Assembly (NCBI GenBank): GCA_964509765.1
Contig: CAZDYI010000127.1
Location: 1 to 24,521 of the forward strand
From: CAZDYI01 sp964509765
GTDB lineage: Bacteria > Pseudomonadota > Gammaproteobacteria > Tethybacterales > Tethybacteraceae
Reading direction: 5' to 3'
DNA length: 24,521 nucleotides
Below are positions 7,656 through 16,756 of the stretch, one piece after another; within the stretch, counting starts at the first letter, position 1; the number at the start of each line of letters is the position of its first letter. Under the pieces are notes generated by a model. It did not search any database. It saw nothing but the letters and a program-made list of their open reading frames with translations, and was not told where the DNA came from. The translations under genes and the position numbers were made by a program.

Positions 7656-8387
7656 CTAGGTGCCTTCCGTCGCGGCCCCGTCCACCACCTCGCCGCCTGC
7701 AGTGACCTTGCCCTGAAGCGGGTCGTAGATGGTGAGCCACACGAGGTCGCACTGACCGTTGAGCTTCTCGCTCGCCGTCAGCAAGTCCTCGGGGTTGCCG
7801 GAGTACTCGCCGAGCCTGCTCATGGAGCACCTGACGGGAACGAAGCGGTTGGTGTCCTCGTCGTAGAAGTCGTTGAGGAGCATCAGCATGTCGAGGCTGT
7901 GAAGCATCGGCATCTGGACGTTCATCAGGTAGGTCCGGACTGCTACCTCGCTCTCCGCAGTGTATTCGGAGAAGGAAGGGGGAAGGTTCTGCGGCTGGGT
8001 CAGCCTGGACACCACCGTGAACAGGCTCCGGCTCTGCTGGATCTCCTGCAGCCTCTCAAGCAGCGCCAGCCTGCGTATCTCGTCCTGTTCGGCCGCGAAC
8101 TGCTCGTCCTCGACGAACTCGCTTCCCAGGATGAGTCCCTGCTCCTGGTAGTTCCGGTAGGACTCGACGTACTGGTTCTGCAGGCGCTCCTCGTCCTGGA
8201 TCTGCGACAGCCTGGTCCGGTAGTCGGACTCCTCGGCCTTCAGCTCGTTGTTGAGGTTTCTCTCTGCGGAGGTGAAGTCCGCAACCCAGGTCTGGCTGCC
8301 CCAAACCGCGCCGTACATGACCGCCCCGAGGATCACGATCTTGACGATCAGTCCCTTCTCCTTGTCGGATATCTGTGGTGCCGCCAT
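7656..8387 (-). CDS. PilO/MshJ-like inner-membrane pilus assembly protein
   Basis: The product is 243 residues. It has a short cytoplasmic N-terminus, one membrane helix (about 13-31, LIVKIVILGAVMYGAVWGSQ), a periplasmic coiled coil (about 40-125, rich in Glu, Gln and Arg) and a small globular C-terminal domain with two cysteines (VRCSMSRL and NGQCDLVW) that could form a disulfide. This is the PilO/GspM architecture. Such proteins pair with PilN to form the alignment subcomplex between platform and secretin. The gene starts one base after the stop of the PilM/PilN-like gene and ends one base before the MshK-like gene. MshJ is the MSHA-system counterpart. Confidence 0.72.
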   Translation of the reverse strand: MAAPQISDKEKGLIVKIVILGAVMYGAVWGSQTWVADFTSAERNLNNELKAEESDYRTRLSQIQDEERLQNQYVESYRNYQEQGLILGSEFVEDEQFAAEQDEIRRLALLERLQEIQQSRSLFTVVSRLTQPQNLPPSFSEYTAESEVAVRTYLMNVQMPMLHSLDMLMLLNDFYDEDTNRFVPVRCSMSRLGEYSGNPEDLLTASEKLNGQCDLVWLTIYDPLQGKVTAGGEVVDGAATEGT

Positions 8388-8388
8388 C

Positions 8389-10026
8389 TTACTGACCCCC
8401 CGCCTGCTGCACGCTCATCTGGGGCTCCCATGCCACTGCAACAGAAAAGTTGTTGTTGGTGAACTTGTTGAGCTCGCTTCGTATGTCCGAGAAGTTGTCG
8501 ATCTCGAGCACCAGCTCGCCACCCGCCTCAAGAAGCGCGGGGGCCACGCGCTCTGTAACCGTCATGTCCGGCCGGCTCTTGATCGTGTCGATGAACGTCT
8601 GGTACTGGCCGTATGCGAACTCCGAGTTCACGTCTGGGTCGAGGAAGCCGGAGATCTCCACCACCTCGAATGTCTCCCTGCCGTTCGCGAACGCCAGCTC
8701 TCCCGTCTCCCCGTACCTGTCGTTCGAGATGTACCAGCTGAAGTCGTTGACCTGGATGGTCCTGCTGTTCTCGAGCATCTTGCTGAGGTAAAGCATCAGC
8801 TTGCCGGGGCCAACCCCTTCTCCGCTTGCGATGTTGTCAAGCACGTTGACCGCCGATCGCATGTTCGCGGGCGAGGAAGGCGGAGTTCCGAAGCCTGCCA
8901 CCTGGTTCTTGTAGTTCTCCTCGAGCTGGGCGATCGTGGAGGTAAGCTGGGTGTTCTCGGCCGCGTAGTTGTTGTATGCGTCCGCCGCGTCAAGGCCGAT
9001 TCCCGTCAGGTTCACCACGCCCCACAGCAACACCACCGCGATGACCGCCCTCGACACCGCTTGCGCGAAGTAGTTCCTGATGTCGGCAAAGGGGGCGAGC
9101 TGGGTGAAGTTGATGCTGCGCATGACCTCGTGGACCACGAGCGACGAGTCGCGGCCGTACTCGACCATCGGCTTCTTGATGCCAAGCGCGATTCCCGACA
9201 GGCGCGCCGACGACACGTTGACCGTGACCCTCTCGCCTGCGGTCCGCGCAGCCGCCTCGGACATTTCGTCCATCATGTCGTCCGGCGTGACGAGATGCAC
9301 CGCCACCTTGGTGTTCGGCTGGACGAGCTTCATGCTCGCCAGGTAGGCTACCGTCTTCTCGATCTCCGCGCGGATGTTGCCGAGCACCTGGTCGGCGGTC
9401 GCGGTTGCCGGGACCCTGCTGAGCCTGCTGAACCGCATCTGGCCGTCAACGTAGAAGTTGTGCCTGACGGACCCCTCCTCGCCGCTGACGGAGATTACGT
9501 TCACGCCCTGCGTGTCCTTGACGAGCAGCTTGTACAGGCCCTTCGACGCCATCGAGGCGAGGTGGATCCCCGCGATGTTGAAGCCCGCCCTGGTCAGGTC
9601 GCGGACCCAGGGCTGGACCTTGTCGCTGCTGAGGATCCCGCAGAACAGGTACATGTCCTGCCTGCGGCCCACCGGCTCGCGGCCCTGGAAGGAGGCCATG
9701 TGGTAGGTCGAGCCGCGGAACAGCTGCTGGAACTTTCGCGCGAGCATGTCGGTCTTGTACTTGCCGACGAGGTGAGCGACGCGCTCGAAGCGGTAGTCCT
9801 CCCCGACCACGCTGATCGTGATGTGCATCGCCTTGCCCTCGAACTCCTTGCCGCGGGTCTTCAGGAAGGCGGTGAAGTCGTTGAGCCCCTGGGTGTCGTT
9901 GACGAACTCGCCGAGGACCTCGAACTTGCCGGACTTCCAGGTCACGAGCGTGACGGTCTGGTCGCTCAGCATCACGCCGTAGCGCTTGCCGACCCAGACG
10001 CCCGATGGCAATTGGAATCCGATCAT
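8389..10026 (-). CDS. PilM/PilN-like (MshI-type) pilus assembly protein, single polypeptide
   Basis: The product is 545 residues with two parts. Residues 1 to about 315 look like the actin-like fold of PilM/GspL-cytoplasmic domains (KRYGVMLSDQTVTLVTW at the start; GVNVISVSGEEGSVRHNFYVDGQ in the middle). One membrane helix follows (about 323-343), then a periplasmic coiled coil (345-375) and a ferredoxin-like C-terminal region typical of PilN. This GspL-like layout puts the ATPase-contacting and periplasmic parts in one chain. A strong ribosome site (AGGAGG) precedes the ATG at 10026. It lies 29 bases after the platform gene. I assign it by domain layout and context; the exact family name should be confirmed. 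Confidence 0.75.
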   Translation of the reverse strand: MIGFQLPSGVWVGKRYGVMLSDQTVTLVTWKSGKFEVLGEFVNDTQGLNDFTAFLKTRGKEFEGKAMHITISVVGEDYRFERVAHLVGKYKTDMLARKFQQLFRGSTYHMASFQGREPVGRRQDMYLFCGILSSDKVQPWVRDLTRAGFNIAGIHLASMASKGLYKLLVKDTQGVNVISVSGEEGSVRHNFYVDGQMRFSRLSRVPATATADQVLGNIRAEIEKTVAYLASMKLVQPNTKVAVHLVTPDDMMDEMSEAAARTAGERVTVNVSSARLSGIALGIKKPMVEYGRDSSLVVHEVMRSINFTQLAPFADIRNYFAQAVSRAVIAVVLLWGVVNLTGIGLDAADAYNNYAAENTQLTSTIAQLEENYKNQVAGFGTPPSSPANMRSAVNVLDNIASGEGVGPGKLMLYLSKMLENSRTIQVNDFSWYISNDRYGETGELAFANGRETFEVVEISGFLDPDVNSEFAYGQYQTFIDTIKSRPDMTVTERVAPALLEAGGELVLEIDNFSDIRSELNKFTNNNFSVAVAWEPQMSVQQAGGQ

Positions 10027-10055
10027 GTCTGCTTCCTCCTGTTCCTTTCCCCGCC

Positions 10056-11252
10056 TTACTCGACCGCGTTGACCAAGTCGTACAGCGGGCCGTACACCGC
10101 AAGGATGATCCAGACCAACAGGCCCGCGACGACCACCATCATCAGGGGCCCCACCGCGGCCTGAGCCTTGGCGATGGCCTCGGTCGCGTCCTTGTCGTAG
10201 TAGAACTTGATCTGGCGCATTGCGTTGTCAACGCCGCCTGTGGTCTCGCCGAGCTTCATCATCCTCATGACGAGCGGCGGGAAGATCCCGCTCTCCTGGA
10301 ACGCAACGGAAAGCGACTTGCCGTTGACAATCTCCTCGGTGATCGTGCTGATCGCCTTCTCGAGGAACTTGTTGCCCATCGTCTTCTCGGATATCCGAAG
10401 CGCCTCGACCACGCTCACCCCGGAGCTGTAGAGCATCCCGAAGGTGTTGGCGAACCTCGAGAGGATCATCTTCTCGGACACGACCCCGAAGATGGGCACG
10501 CGGATCTTCAGCCGGTCGACGATCATGTCGATCCCGGGTATCGTCTTGCCCATTATGAAGATCCCAACGAAGATGATGACCGGGGTCGCCAGGATGTGCG
10601 GCCAGTAGCCCTCGATGAACTGCGACGTCGCGATCAGCGCGTGGGTCGCAGGCGGCAGGTCCTGCCCGAGCGACACGATCACCTCGGTCAGCGACGGCAC
10701 GACGAAGACCAGCAGGAACCACGCGGCCAGACACATCACGAGTAGCGCGAAGATCGGGTACATGAACGCCTTGCGCGTCTTCTTGCGCATCTCGTAGCTC
10801 CACGTGATCGTCTCGCCGAGCGCGTTGAGCACCCTGCCCAGCTCGCCTGACTCCTCGCCGGCCCCGATCAGGGCGACGAAGACCTCGTCGAAGAACTTCG
10901 GGTACTTCCGCAGCGCGTTCGACAGCGTCATGCCCGACTCGACCTCGGTGATCACGATGCCGGTGATGTTCCGCAGAGCCTTGTTCTCGACCGAGTCGCG
11001 CAGGTCGGTCAGCCCCTCGATGAGGGGGACCCCGCTGCGGACCAGCTGCTCGAGGTAGAAGCAGAACTGCGCCATCTCCTCCCGGCCCGGGCGCCGCTGG
11101 AAGGACAGCGCCAGGCGCTGCTCGCGGACCTGGATCGGGTCCAGGCCGAGCCTCGAGAGCCGGAGCTCCATGTCCTTGCGGTCCGTGGCCTCGATCGATC
11201 CCTTGATCGTCTGGCCGGTCCGGTTGATGGCTACGTAGTTGAAGGTGGGCAT
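10056..11252 (-). CDS. mshG: Type IV pilus/type II secretion platform protein (PilC/GspF/MshG family)
   Basis: The product is 398 residues, the usual length. It is the polytopic inner-membrane platform that the assembly ATPase rotates to insert pilins. Two GspF domains are visible: residues about 60-190 (FCFYLEQLVRSGVPLIEGL, then AGEESGELGRVL) and about 265-390 (FANTFGMLYSSGVSVVEAL, then KLGETTGGVDNAM). Membrane helices follow each (FALLVMCLAAWFLLVFVVP; ATPVIIFVGIFIMG; GPLMMVVVAGLLVWIILAVY). The N-terminus MPTFNYVAINRTGQTIKGSI is typical of the family. The MSHA symbol rests on operon order. It follows the ATPase gene by 45 bases. Confidence 0.92.
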   Translation of the reverse strand: MPTFNYVAINRTGQTIKGSIEATDRKDMELRLSRLGLDPIQVREQRLALSFQRRPGREEMAQFCFYLEQLVRSGVPLIEGLTDLRDSVENKALRNITGIVITEVESGMTLSNALRKYPKFFDEVFVALIGAGEESGELGRVLNALGETITWSYEMRKKTRKAFMYPIFALLVMCLAAWFLLVFVVPSLTEVIVSLGQDLPPATHALIATSQFIEGYWPHILATPVIIFVGIFIMGKTIPGIDMIVDRLKIRVPIFGVVSEKMILSRFANTFGMLYSSGVSVVEALRISEKTMGNKFLEKAISTITEEIVNGKSLSVAFQESGIFPPLVMRMMKLGETTGGVDNAMRQIKFYYDKDATEAIAKAQAAVGPLMMVVVAGLLVWIILAVYGPLYDLVNAVE

Positions 11253-11297
11253 GTCCTGTGTCCGTCCGTTGCCTGCGCCTTGGTCCCTGCGGTTTCC

Positions 11298-13088
11298 CTA
11301 GGCCTCGACCGGCTGCTCTTCGACGTCGCCCCCGCCGACGCCGTGCATGAACTTCGTCAAGTCTACCACCCTGGAGACCTCGTCGATCGAGGACTCGCCC
11401 TGGAGGACCTTCTCCATGGCGCTCTGGGACAGGTCGATGAACACCCCGAGCTGCTCTGCGGCGTCGCGGATGTCGCGGACGCTCGCGCGCGCCGCGACCA
11501 GCTCGTCGATCTCGTCCGAGAACTTGAGCAGCTCCATGATCGCAACCCGGCCCTTGTAGCCCTGGTAGTCGCACTTGTTGCAGCCGACGGGCTGGTGGAT
11601 GCCGACCTCCTCGGGGTTCTCTACGAAGTTGGCGAGGATCTGCACCTCGGGCCCCTCGGCAAGGCGCTGGGTCTTGCAGAACGGGCACAGCGTGCGGATC
11701 AGGCGCTGGGCGATGACGCCGATGACGTTCCCCGCGAGGATGTCAGGCAGCACGCCCATGTCGAGCAGCCTCGGAATGATCCCGATCGCCGAGTTCGTGT
11801 GCAGGGTCGTCAGCACCTGGTGGCCGGTCATCGCGGCGCGGAGCGCCATGTCGGCGGTCTCGTTGTCGCGGACCTCCCCGATGAGGATGATGTCCGGGTC
11901 CTGCCGCAGCATCGACTTGATGCCCGACGACCAGTCCATCTTGTACGCCTCGCTGACCGCCGACTGCCTGATGAGGTGCATCGGGTACTCGATCGGGTCC
12001 TCGAGGGTCATGATGTTGACCTGCTCGGTGTTGAGGTGGTTCAAAAACGAGTACAGCGTCGTGGTCTTGCCGCTGCCGGTCGGCCCGGTGACGAGCAGCA
12101 GCCCGGTGGGCCGCGACAGCATCAGCTCGACCATCTTGAGCGAGGCCTCGTTGAGGCCGAGGTCGGTGATCGGGACGATGCTCTTCTGCTGGTCAAGGAT
12201 CCGCAGGACGAAGTTCTCGCCGTGGGCGGTCGGCTGCGACGCGACGCGGAAGTCGACCTTGTGCCCGTAAAGGGTCATGCTGATCTTGCCGTCCTGCGGC
12301 TGGCGCGACTCGGCGATGTTCATGTCGGCGAGGACCTTGAGCCTGACGACCATCGCGTCCCAGTAGCTGCGGTGCAGGCTGCGGATCTGGCGCAACACGC
12401 CGTCGATCCTGTACCTGACGCGCAGGAAGCTCTGCTCCGGCTCGAAGTGGATGTCCGAGGCGTTGCGCTTGACGCCGTCGCTCAGGAAGGCGTTGACCAG
12501 CCTGACGATCGGGTGTCCCGCGGTCGCCGAGTCGGACTGCAGCGACGCGACCGCGACGTCGGCCTCGCCGGTCTCGATCTCGTGGAGGATGCCCTCGATG
12601 GTCAGCTCGAGGCCGTAGAACTCGTCGACCGCCCTGCTGATGTCGGACTCGCTGGCGACCTTGAGCTTGAGCTCGGTGTCCACCGACAGCATCGAGCGGA
12701 TCTGCTCGAAGACGATCATGTCGTTCGGGTTGGCGACCGCCATGGTCAGGTGGCCGTCGTGGTACGCGAACGGCAGCACGTTGTAGCGCTTGGCGATCTC
12801 CATCGGGACCATGTTGAGGGCCTCGGGGTCGACGTTGACCTGCCTGAGGTCGACGGTCTCTGCGCCCTGCGCCTCGCTGAGCACGTCCCTGATGGTCGAC
12901 TCCGTGACGAAGCCTAGGTTGACCAGCACGCGGCCGATCGCCTCCTGCGAGCTCTCCTGCTCCATGAGCGCGATCCGCAGCTGGTCCTCGGTGAGCACCC
13001 CCTTCTCCAGGAGCTGCTCGCCGAGCGGAACGGTTGTGCCCTCGCCGGCTCCGTAGCCCGAGAACTCGTCGAAATCTGAGCTTCCCAT
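11298..13088 (-). CDS. mshE: Pilus assembly ATPase with N-terminal MshEN domain (PilB/GspE/MshE family)
   Basis: The product is 596 residues. It powers pilus extension from the cytoplasmic face. Residues 21-73 form a MshEN-type tandem motif, a c-di-GMP binding module in the family, but the arginine that opens each 24-residue unit is missing (P21 and A50). The catalytic core has Walker A GPTGSGKT at 335-342, an Asp box TLEDPIE at 361-367, Walker B DIILIGEVRD at 399-408 and a His box ending TTLHTN. Zinc ligands are CPFC (468-471) and CNKC (503-506). The start at 13088 has GGGAGGA upstream. It is an extension ATPase by these features; no PilT-like retraction ATPase is in the window. Confidence 0.95.
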   Translation of the reverse strand: MGSSDFDEFSGYGAGEGTTVPLGEQLLEKGVLTEDQLRIALMEQESSQEAIGRVLVNLGFVTESTIRDVLSEAQGAETVDLRQVNVDPEALNMVPMEIAKRYNVLPFAYHDGHLTMAVANPNDMIVFEQIRSMLSVDTELKLKVASESDISRAVDEFYGLELTIEGILHEIETGEADVAVASLQSDSATAGHPIVRLVNAFLSDGVKRNASDIHFEPEQSFLRVRYRIDGVLRQIRSLHRSYWDAMVVRLKVLADMNIAESRQPQDGKISMTLYGHKVDFRVASQPTAHGENFVLRILDQQKSIVPITDLGLNEASLKMVELMLSRPTGLLLVTGPTGSGKTTTLYSFLNHLNTEQVNIMTLEDPIEYPMHLIRQSAVSEAYKMDWSSGIKSMLRQDPDIILIGEVRDNETADMALRAAMTGHQVLTTLHTNSAIGIIPRLLDMGVLPDILAGNVIGVIAQRLIRTLCPFCKTQRLAEGPEVQILANFVENPEEVGIHQPVGCNKCDYQGYKGRVAIMELLKFSDEIDELVAARASVRDIRDAAEQLGVFIDLSQSAMEKVLQGESSIDEVSRVVDLTKFMHGVGGGDVEEQPVEA

Positions 13089-13115
13089 CTCTGGTTCCTC
13101 CCTGTGTGCCGACCT

Positions 13116-14660
13116 CTACCTGGACAGCGTCTCAATCCGGTCGCGCGCGACCTGGAGGTCGAACGAGCTCGGGTTGGCCGCCGCCGAGGACACTGCCGTC
13201 CTGTACATCCTGACCGCACCCTCCGGGTTGTTCAGGTAGTCAAAGACCACGGCAAGGTTGTATGCGATGTCGGGGTTGCCCTGGTCAAGGCTGTGGGCCA
13301 TCATGTAGGCTTCCCTTGCCTTGTCCCAGTTGCCCTGCTTGGCGTATGAGTTGCCCAGCAGGAACCTGAGCCTTGCCTGGACCTCGGACGAGGTCTGCCT
13401 GCTGAGAAGCCCCAGGATTCGCGATTCGCTCACCAGCGGATCCGCGCTGGAGGACTGCAGGCTGACAAGCTCGCTCATCACAACCGGGTCGTTCGGCGCG
13501 ATGTCCGCCGCCTTGAGCAAGGTCGCGACCGCTATCCTGACGTTGCCCCTGCTTTGGTGGACCTTCGCCAGTCCGACCAGGGCGCTTGTGTTCCTCGGCT
13601 CGGCCGCGATGACGGTCCTGAAGGACTTTTCAGCGTGGTTCAGGTCTCCGGCCCGGTAACTGGCAACCGCATCCTCGAACACAGCCTTGAGATCCGTGTC
13701 GGACTTGGCCAACACCATCTGCTTGGGAGCCGCGGCGTCGGCGCCGTTGCCGTTGCCGCCCGCTCCGCCTGCGGACCGCCCGCCCGGAAGGTCAAGCGAC
13801 GCGCTCTGCTCGATGAGCTCATCGATGTCGGTCCCCGCCGGCTTGACGTACTGCGTGCCGCCCTTTAGCGCCAGCGGCTGGTGGGGCAGCCTTTCCAGCT
13901 GGGCAACCATGTCGTCGAAAGCGCCGTACTGCCTGGCTGCGTTGATGTCGAACTCCTGGGAAAGCACTTCCTCGATTTCCCTTTCGGCGACCTCCTCGAG
14001 GTTGGCCTGCTCTGCGATGATCCGCTGCTGCTCCTCGATGAAGGCTCGCTGCCTGTCAAGCTGCGACTCGATGATGTTCGTGACCACTTCGGCAACCTGG
14101 CCCTGAATGTCATCGTCCGACTCGCCTCCAGAAAGGTTGGCCGAGGTGAGGCTGATGCTCTCCTGGATGTCGTAGATCGGCTCGCTGAGCGGCAACAGCG
14201 TGGCATCCGAATCGACCGCGGCCTGCGCCGGAGCGGCCTGGTCATCAGCCGCCTCGGTCTCCGCAACCTCCTGTCCCGGAAGGAACATCGGGCTGTATTC
14301 CTGCCATGCGAACCACGCGGCGCCGGCGGCAACAACGACGACTCCAAGAGTGACGAAGTTCCTGACCATGCCGCGCCTTGAGGCTGCGACGAGCGCCTCG
14401 GCGGCAACGTCCCCCTCCTCGTGCGGCTCCTCTTCGTGGGCGACGACAATCTTGCGCGCCTCCTGCGACGCGCCCAGGGCGGAGCCGAGTTTCGAGGCGC
14501 CGCCTGCAGGACCACCGGAAAGCTTGAAGCCGCCGCCGGCGCCCTCTGCCGGCGCGGCAGGTGCGCCGGCCTGCGCACCCTCCTGGCCGGCAGGAGCTTC
14601 GCCCTCAGCCTGCTGCTTCTCTTCTTCCGACTTCTCTAGAGCTTTGAGTAGAAGGCTCAT
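13116..14660 (-). CDS. mshN: MshN-like TPR membrane protein of the pilus operon
   Basis: The product is 514 residues. It opens with MSLLLKALEKSEEEKQ, an N-terminus common among MSHA/GspB-type accessory proteins. A Gly/Ala/Pro-rich cytoplasmic stretch follows, then one membrane helix (about 101-118, NFVTLGVVVVAAGAAWFAW), a long periplasmic charged and partly helical region (IIESQLDRQRAFIEEQQRI), and C-terminal tetratricopeptide repeats from about residue 325 (AVASYRAGDLNHAEKSFRTV, LLGNSYAKQGNWDKAREAY, YNLAVVFDYLNNPEGAVRMY). In other operons such proteins help assemble or localise the secretin. It sits between the secretin and ATPase genes, where mshN lies in Vibrio, although mshM is absent here. 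The symbol is by position and layout. Confidence 0.75.
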   Translation of the reverse strand: MSLLLKALEKSEEEKQQAEGEAPAGQEGAQAGAPAAPAEGAGGGFKLSGGPAGGASKLGSALGASQEARKIVVAHEEEPHEEGDVAAEALVAASRRGMVRNFVTLGVVVVAAGAAWFAWQEYSPMFLPGQEVAETEAADDQAAPAQAAVDSDATLLPLSEPIYDIQESISLTSANLSGGESDDDIQGQVAEVVTNIIESQLDRQRAFIEEQQRIIAEQANLEEVAEREIEEVLSQEFDINAARQYGAFDDMVAQLERLPHQPLALKGGTQYVKPAGTDIDELIEQSASLDLPGGRSAGGAGGNGNGADAAAPKQMVLAKSDTDLKAVFEDAVASYRAGDLNHAEKSFRTVIAAEPRNTSALVGLAKVHQSRGNVRIAVATLLKAADIAPNDPVVMSELVSLQSSSADPLVSESRILGLLSRQTSSEVQARLRFLLGNSYAKQGNWDKAREAYMMAHSLDQGNPDIAYNLAVVFDYLNNPEGAVRMYRTAVSSAAANPSSFDLQVARDRIETLSR

Positions 14661-14690
14661 TCGTCTTTCTCCCGGTGGCTTTCCCCGACC

Positions 14691-16538
14691 CTACTGGCTG
14701 CGCGGGGTGTCGAGGACTGGGCGGTTGAAGAAGGTTTCAGTCTGGTCGCGCCTGAAAGTCTCCTCGCTCGGCAGCATGTCGCGGTAATCACTGTAGTCGC
14801 CGTGCAGGCTCGGGTTGTTGATGATCTTGGCGCTGACGAAGATCACGTACTCAACCCTCTGCGTCCGCTGGGAGGTGTTCGTAAACAAGCTTCCCAGCCC
14901 AGGGATGTCGCCGGCACCGGGGACCTTGGTGTCGTTGTCAGTCAGCTGGTCCTCGATCAGCCCTCCCATCACGGCCGTCTGGCCGTCGTTGAGCATCATC
15001 AGGGTTTCGATTTCCTTTACGCTGACGATGGGAACGGCGCTGGTTTGAATCAGGTTGTTGGTTCCCACTGTAGGCTGCAAGGCTGTCCCGATCACCCTGG
15101 ACACGCTCGGGCGCATGGAAAGGATTATGGTGCCGTCGTTGCCGATCTGCGGGTAGACGTTGACCACGAATCCGACCGGCAGCTCGTTGCGCGTGACAGC
15201 GACGGTCTCGGTGACCACGCCTGCGTCATCCCTCTCCCGGGTTACCTCGACCTCGAAATACACCTCGTCGGTAACGACCTTGAGGATGGCGCCCTGTCCG
15301 TTGAGCGTGCTGATCCTCGGGCTTGACACAACCCTCGTGTCGCCGAACTTGTCGAGCAGGGAAAGCGCCAGGTCCACGTCCCCGACAGTGAAGGATGCGT
15401 CGAGGAATCCGCCGGTAGCGCTGCCGGTCGGGACGAACCTCGGCGAGGACTCGGCAAACGCCCTGACCAAAGTGTTTATCTCGTCCTCGTCAGAAGTGAA
15501 AGCCGAGACCAGCGCCCGGTATTCCTCTATGGCCTCGAGGCCCGGTCCGGCGAGGATCGGGCCGTACGAAACGCCTTCCGACTGGACCACCTTGGGACTG
15601 TCGTTGGCAGCGAAGATCGACCAGTCGATGCCTTGCTGGTACTGGTTGTTCAGGACGATCTCAACCACGGTCGCCTGAAGAAGCACCTGCCTGCGGGCGG
15701 AAGTCGACACCTTCTCGATGATGTCGCCAACCAGCTCGTGCTGCTTGGAGTTTCCCCTGACGATTATCAGGCCTGTGTCGGGAAGCGTGTACACAAAGGA
15801 CTGCTCGGACGGGATCGGCACCCGTGCCGTCAGAGCCGACACAACCTCGTTCTCTTGGATGCCCGTCACGTCGTCGGAAGTGGGCGGCGGAGCCGTTCCG
15901 CCACTAATGTAGGTAAGGTCCAGGGCGGCAAGCACCGTAGAGATCGCGTCCTCGATCTCTGTCCAGACGGAGCCGCTGCCTTCCTTGGTGGAGCTTATCG
16001 AGGATGATCCGGTCGAGCCTGTGCCCGTTGACGGGGCAGTGCCGTCGAAGGAAGCCGTGTAGGTGCGCGTCAGGTCGGGGTAGTGGAGGTGGTACTGCTT
16101 GATGTAGTAGTCGTCGCGCAACACCACCAGGGTCTCGCCGATCCTCTCGAACCGCATCGGAAGTTGCCTGCTGATCCGGTCGAGGATCTCGGACAGAGTC
16201 TGTCCGTAGACATTCAGCGACACCGGGCCGTCCAGCCTGGGGTCGATGTCCAGGTTGACCTGCGCCTGGTCGGCCAGGGAAAGGAGCACGGACCGGACGC
16301 TGACGTTCTCCACCGAGATGTCGAACAGGTCGGCCTGCCCCTCGTAAACCAATTCGGGCAAAGCCGCGGTCGTGCCGATCAGGTCCGGCACGCCCGAGGG
16401 GTCAACGGGTTCCTCCTGGGAGACACGTTCCTGGCTGAGGTGCCATTCAGGATCGAACTCGTACTGCTGTGCCCCGCAACCAGCCAGCAGGACGGCAAGG
16501 CCCGGCAAGGCGCAACTCAGTTTTGTCTTTCCATTCAT
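14691..16538 (-). CDS. mshL: MshL/PilQ-type outer-membrane secretin lipoprotein
   Basis: The product is 615 residues. It forms the outer-membrane channel through which the pilus passes. A lipoprotein signal ends in LAGC with C21 as the lipidated residue. A secretin short N-terminal (STN-like) domain spans about 80-145 (VENVSVRSVLLSLADQAQVN; SEILDRISRQLPMRFERIG), then a Ser/Thr/Gly linker, an N1-type domain (RGNSKQHELVGDIIEKV) and the secretin core with VVSSPRISTLNGQGA and the signature VPGAGDIPGLGSLFTNTSQR. The start has a textbook ribosome site (GAGGAGG) seven to nine bases upstream. It is the first gene of the pilus operon and is preceded by an extended -10 promoter. Confidence 0.93.
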   Translation of the reverse strand: MNGKTKLSCALPGLAVLLAGCGAQQYEFDPEWHLSQERVSQEEPVDPSGVPDLIGTTAALPELVYEGQADLFDISVENVSVRSVLLSLADQAQVNLDIDPRLDGPVSLNVYGQTLSEILDRISRQLPMRFERIGETLVVLRDDYYIKQYHLHYPDLTRTYTASFDGTAPSTGTGSTGSSSISSTKEGSGSVWTEIEDAISTVLAALDLTYISGGTAPPPTSDDVTGIQENEVVSALTARVPIPSEQSFVYTLPDTGLIIVRGNSKQHELVGDIIEKVSTSARRQVLLQATVVEIVLNNQYQQGIDWSIFAANDSPKVVQSEGVSYGPILAGPGLEAIEEYRALVSAFTSDEDEINTLVRAFAESSPRFVPTGSATGGFLDASFTVGDVDLALSLLDKFGDTRVVSSPRISTLNGQGAILKVVTDEVYFEVEVTRERDDAGVVTETVAVTRNELPVGFVVNVYPQIGNDGTIILSMRPSVSRVIGTALQPTVGTNNLIQTSAVPIVSVKEIETLMMLNDGQTAVMGGLIEDQLTDNDTKVPGAGDIPGLGSLFTNTSQRTQRVEYVIFVSAKIINNPSLHGDYSDYRDMLPSEETFRRDQTETFFNRPVLDTPRSQ

Positions 16539-16588
16539 GTCGTGTTACCTCCTCTAGGATGAAACACACCCCTTGGGGCTGAACAAAG

Positions 16589-16597
16589 AATATACCA
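16589..16597 (-). promoter_or_regulatory. Extended -10 promoter of the pilus operon
   Basis: On the minus strand TGG-TATATT occupies 16597-16589, a TGn extended -10 element. It predicts a start near 16582 and a 44-base leader ending in GAGGAGG before the secretin ATG. No good -35 is seen, and no sigma54 element. The surrounding 218-base gap to pyrF (16539-16756) is distinctly AT-rich against its neighbours near 16580-16660. Confidence 0.5.
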
Positions 16598-16756
16598 CAT
16601 CTCAACACCAATTTGGCGAATTGTCACTCATCGCCCTAACTTATCGGAACATTTTTCCGCCTCAGGCGCACTCGTTTCCGGCGGTGCGGCGCGTTCCGCC
16701 GGGGCGGCCGAGCGAAGTGCGACGCTCCCCGCCCCCCCTAGAATTGATACCCGACG

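Noticed and set aside
8248..12917. Long plus-strand frames across the pilus operon
   Set aside because: Shadows of the PilM/N, PilO-like and ATPase genes.
16621..16649. Promoter of pyrF (TTGTCA at 16621-16626)
   Set aside because: No -10 at suitable spacing; not strong enough to list.
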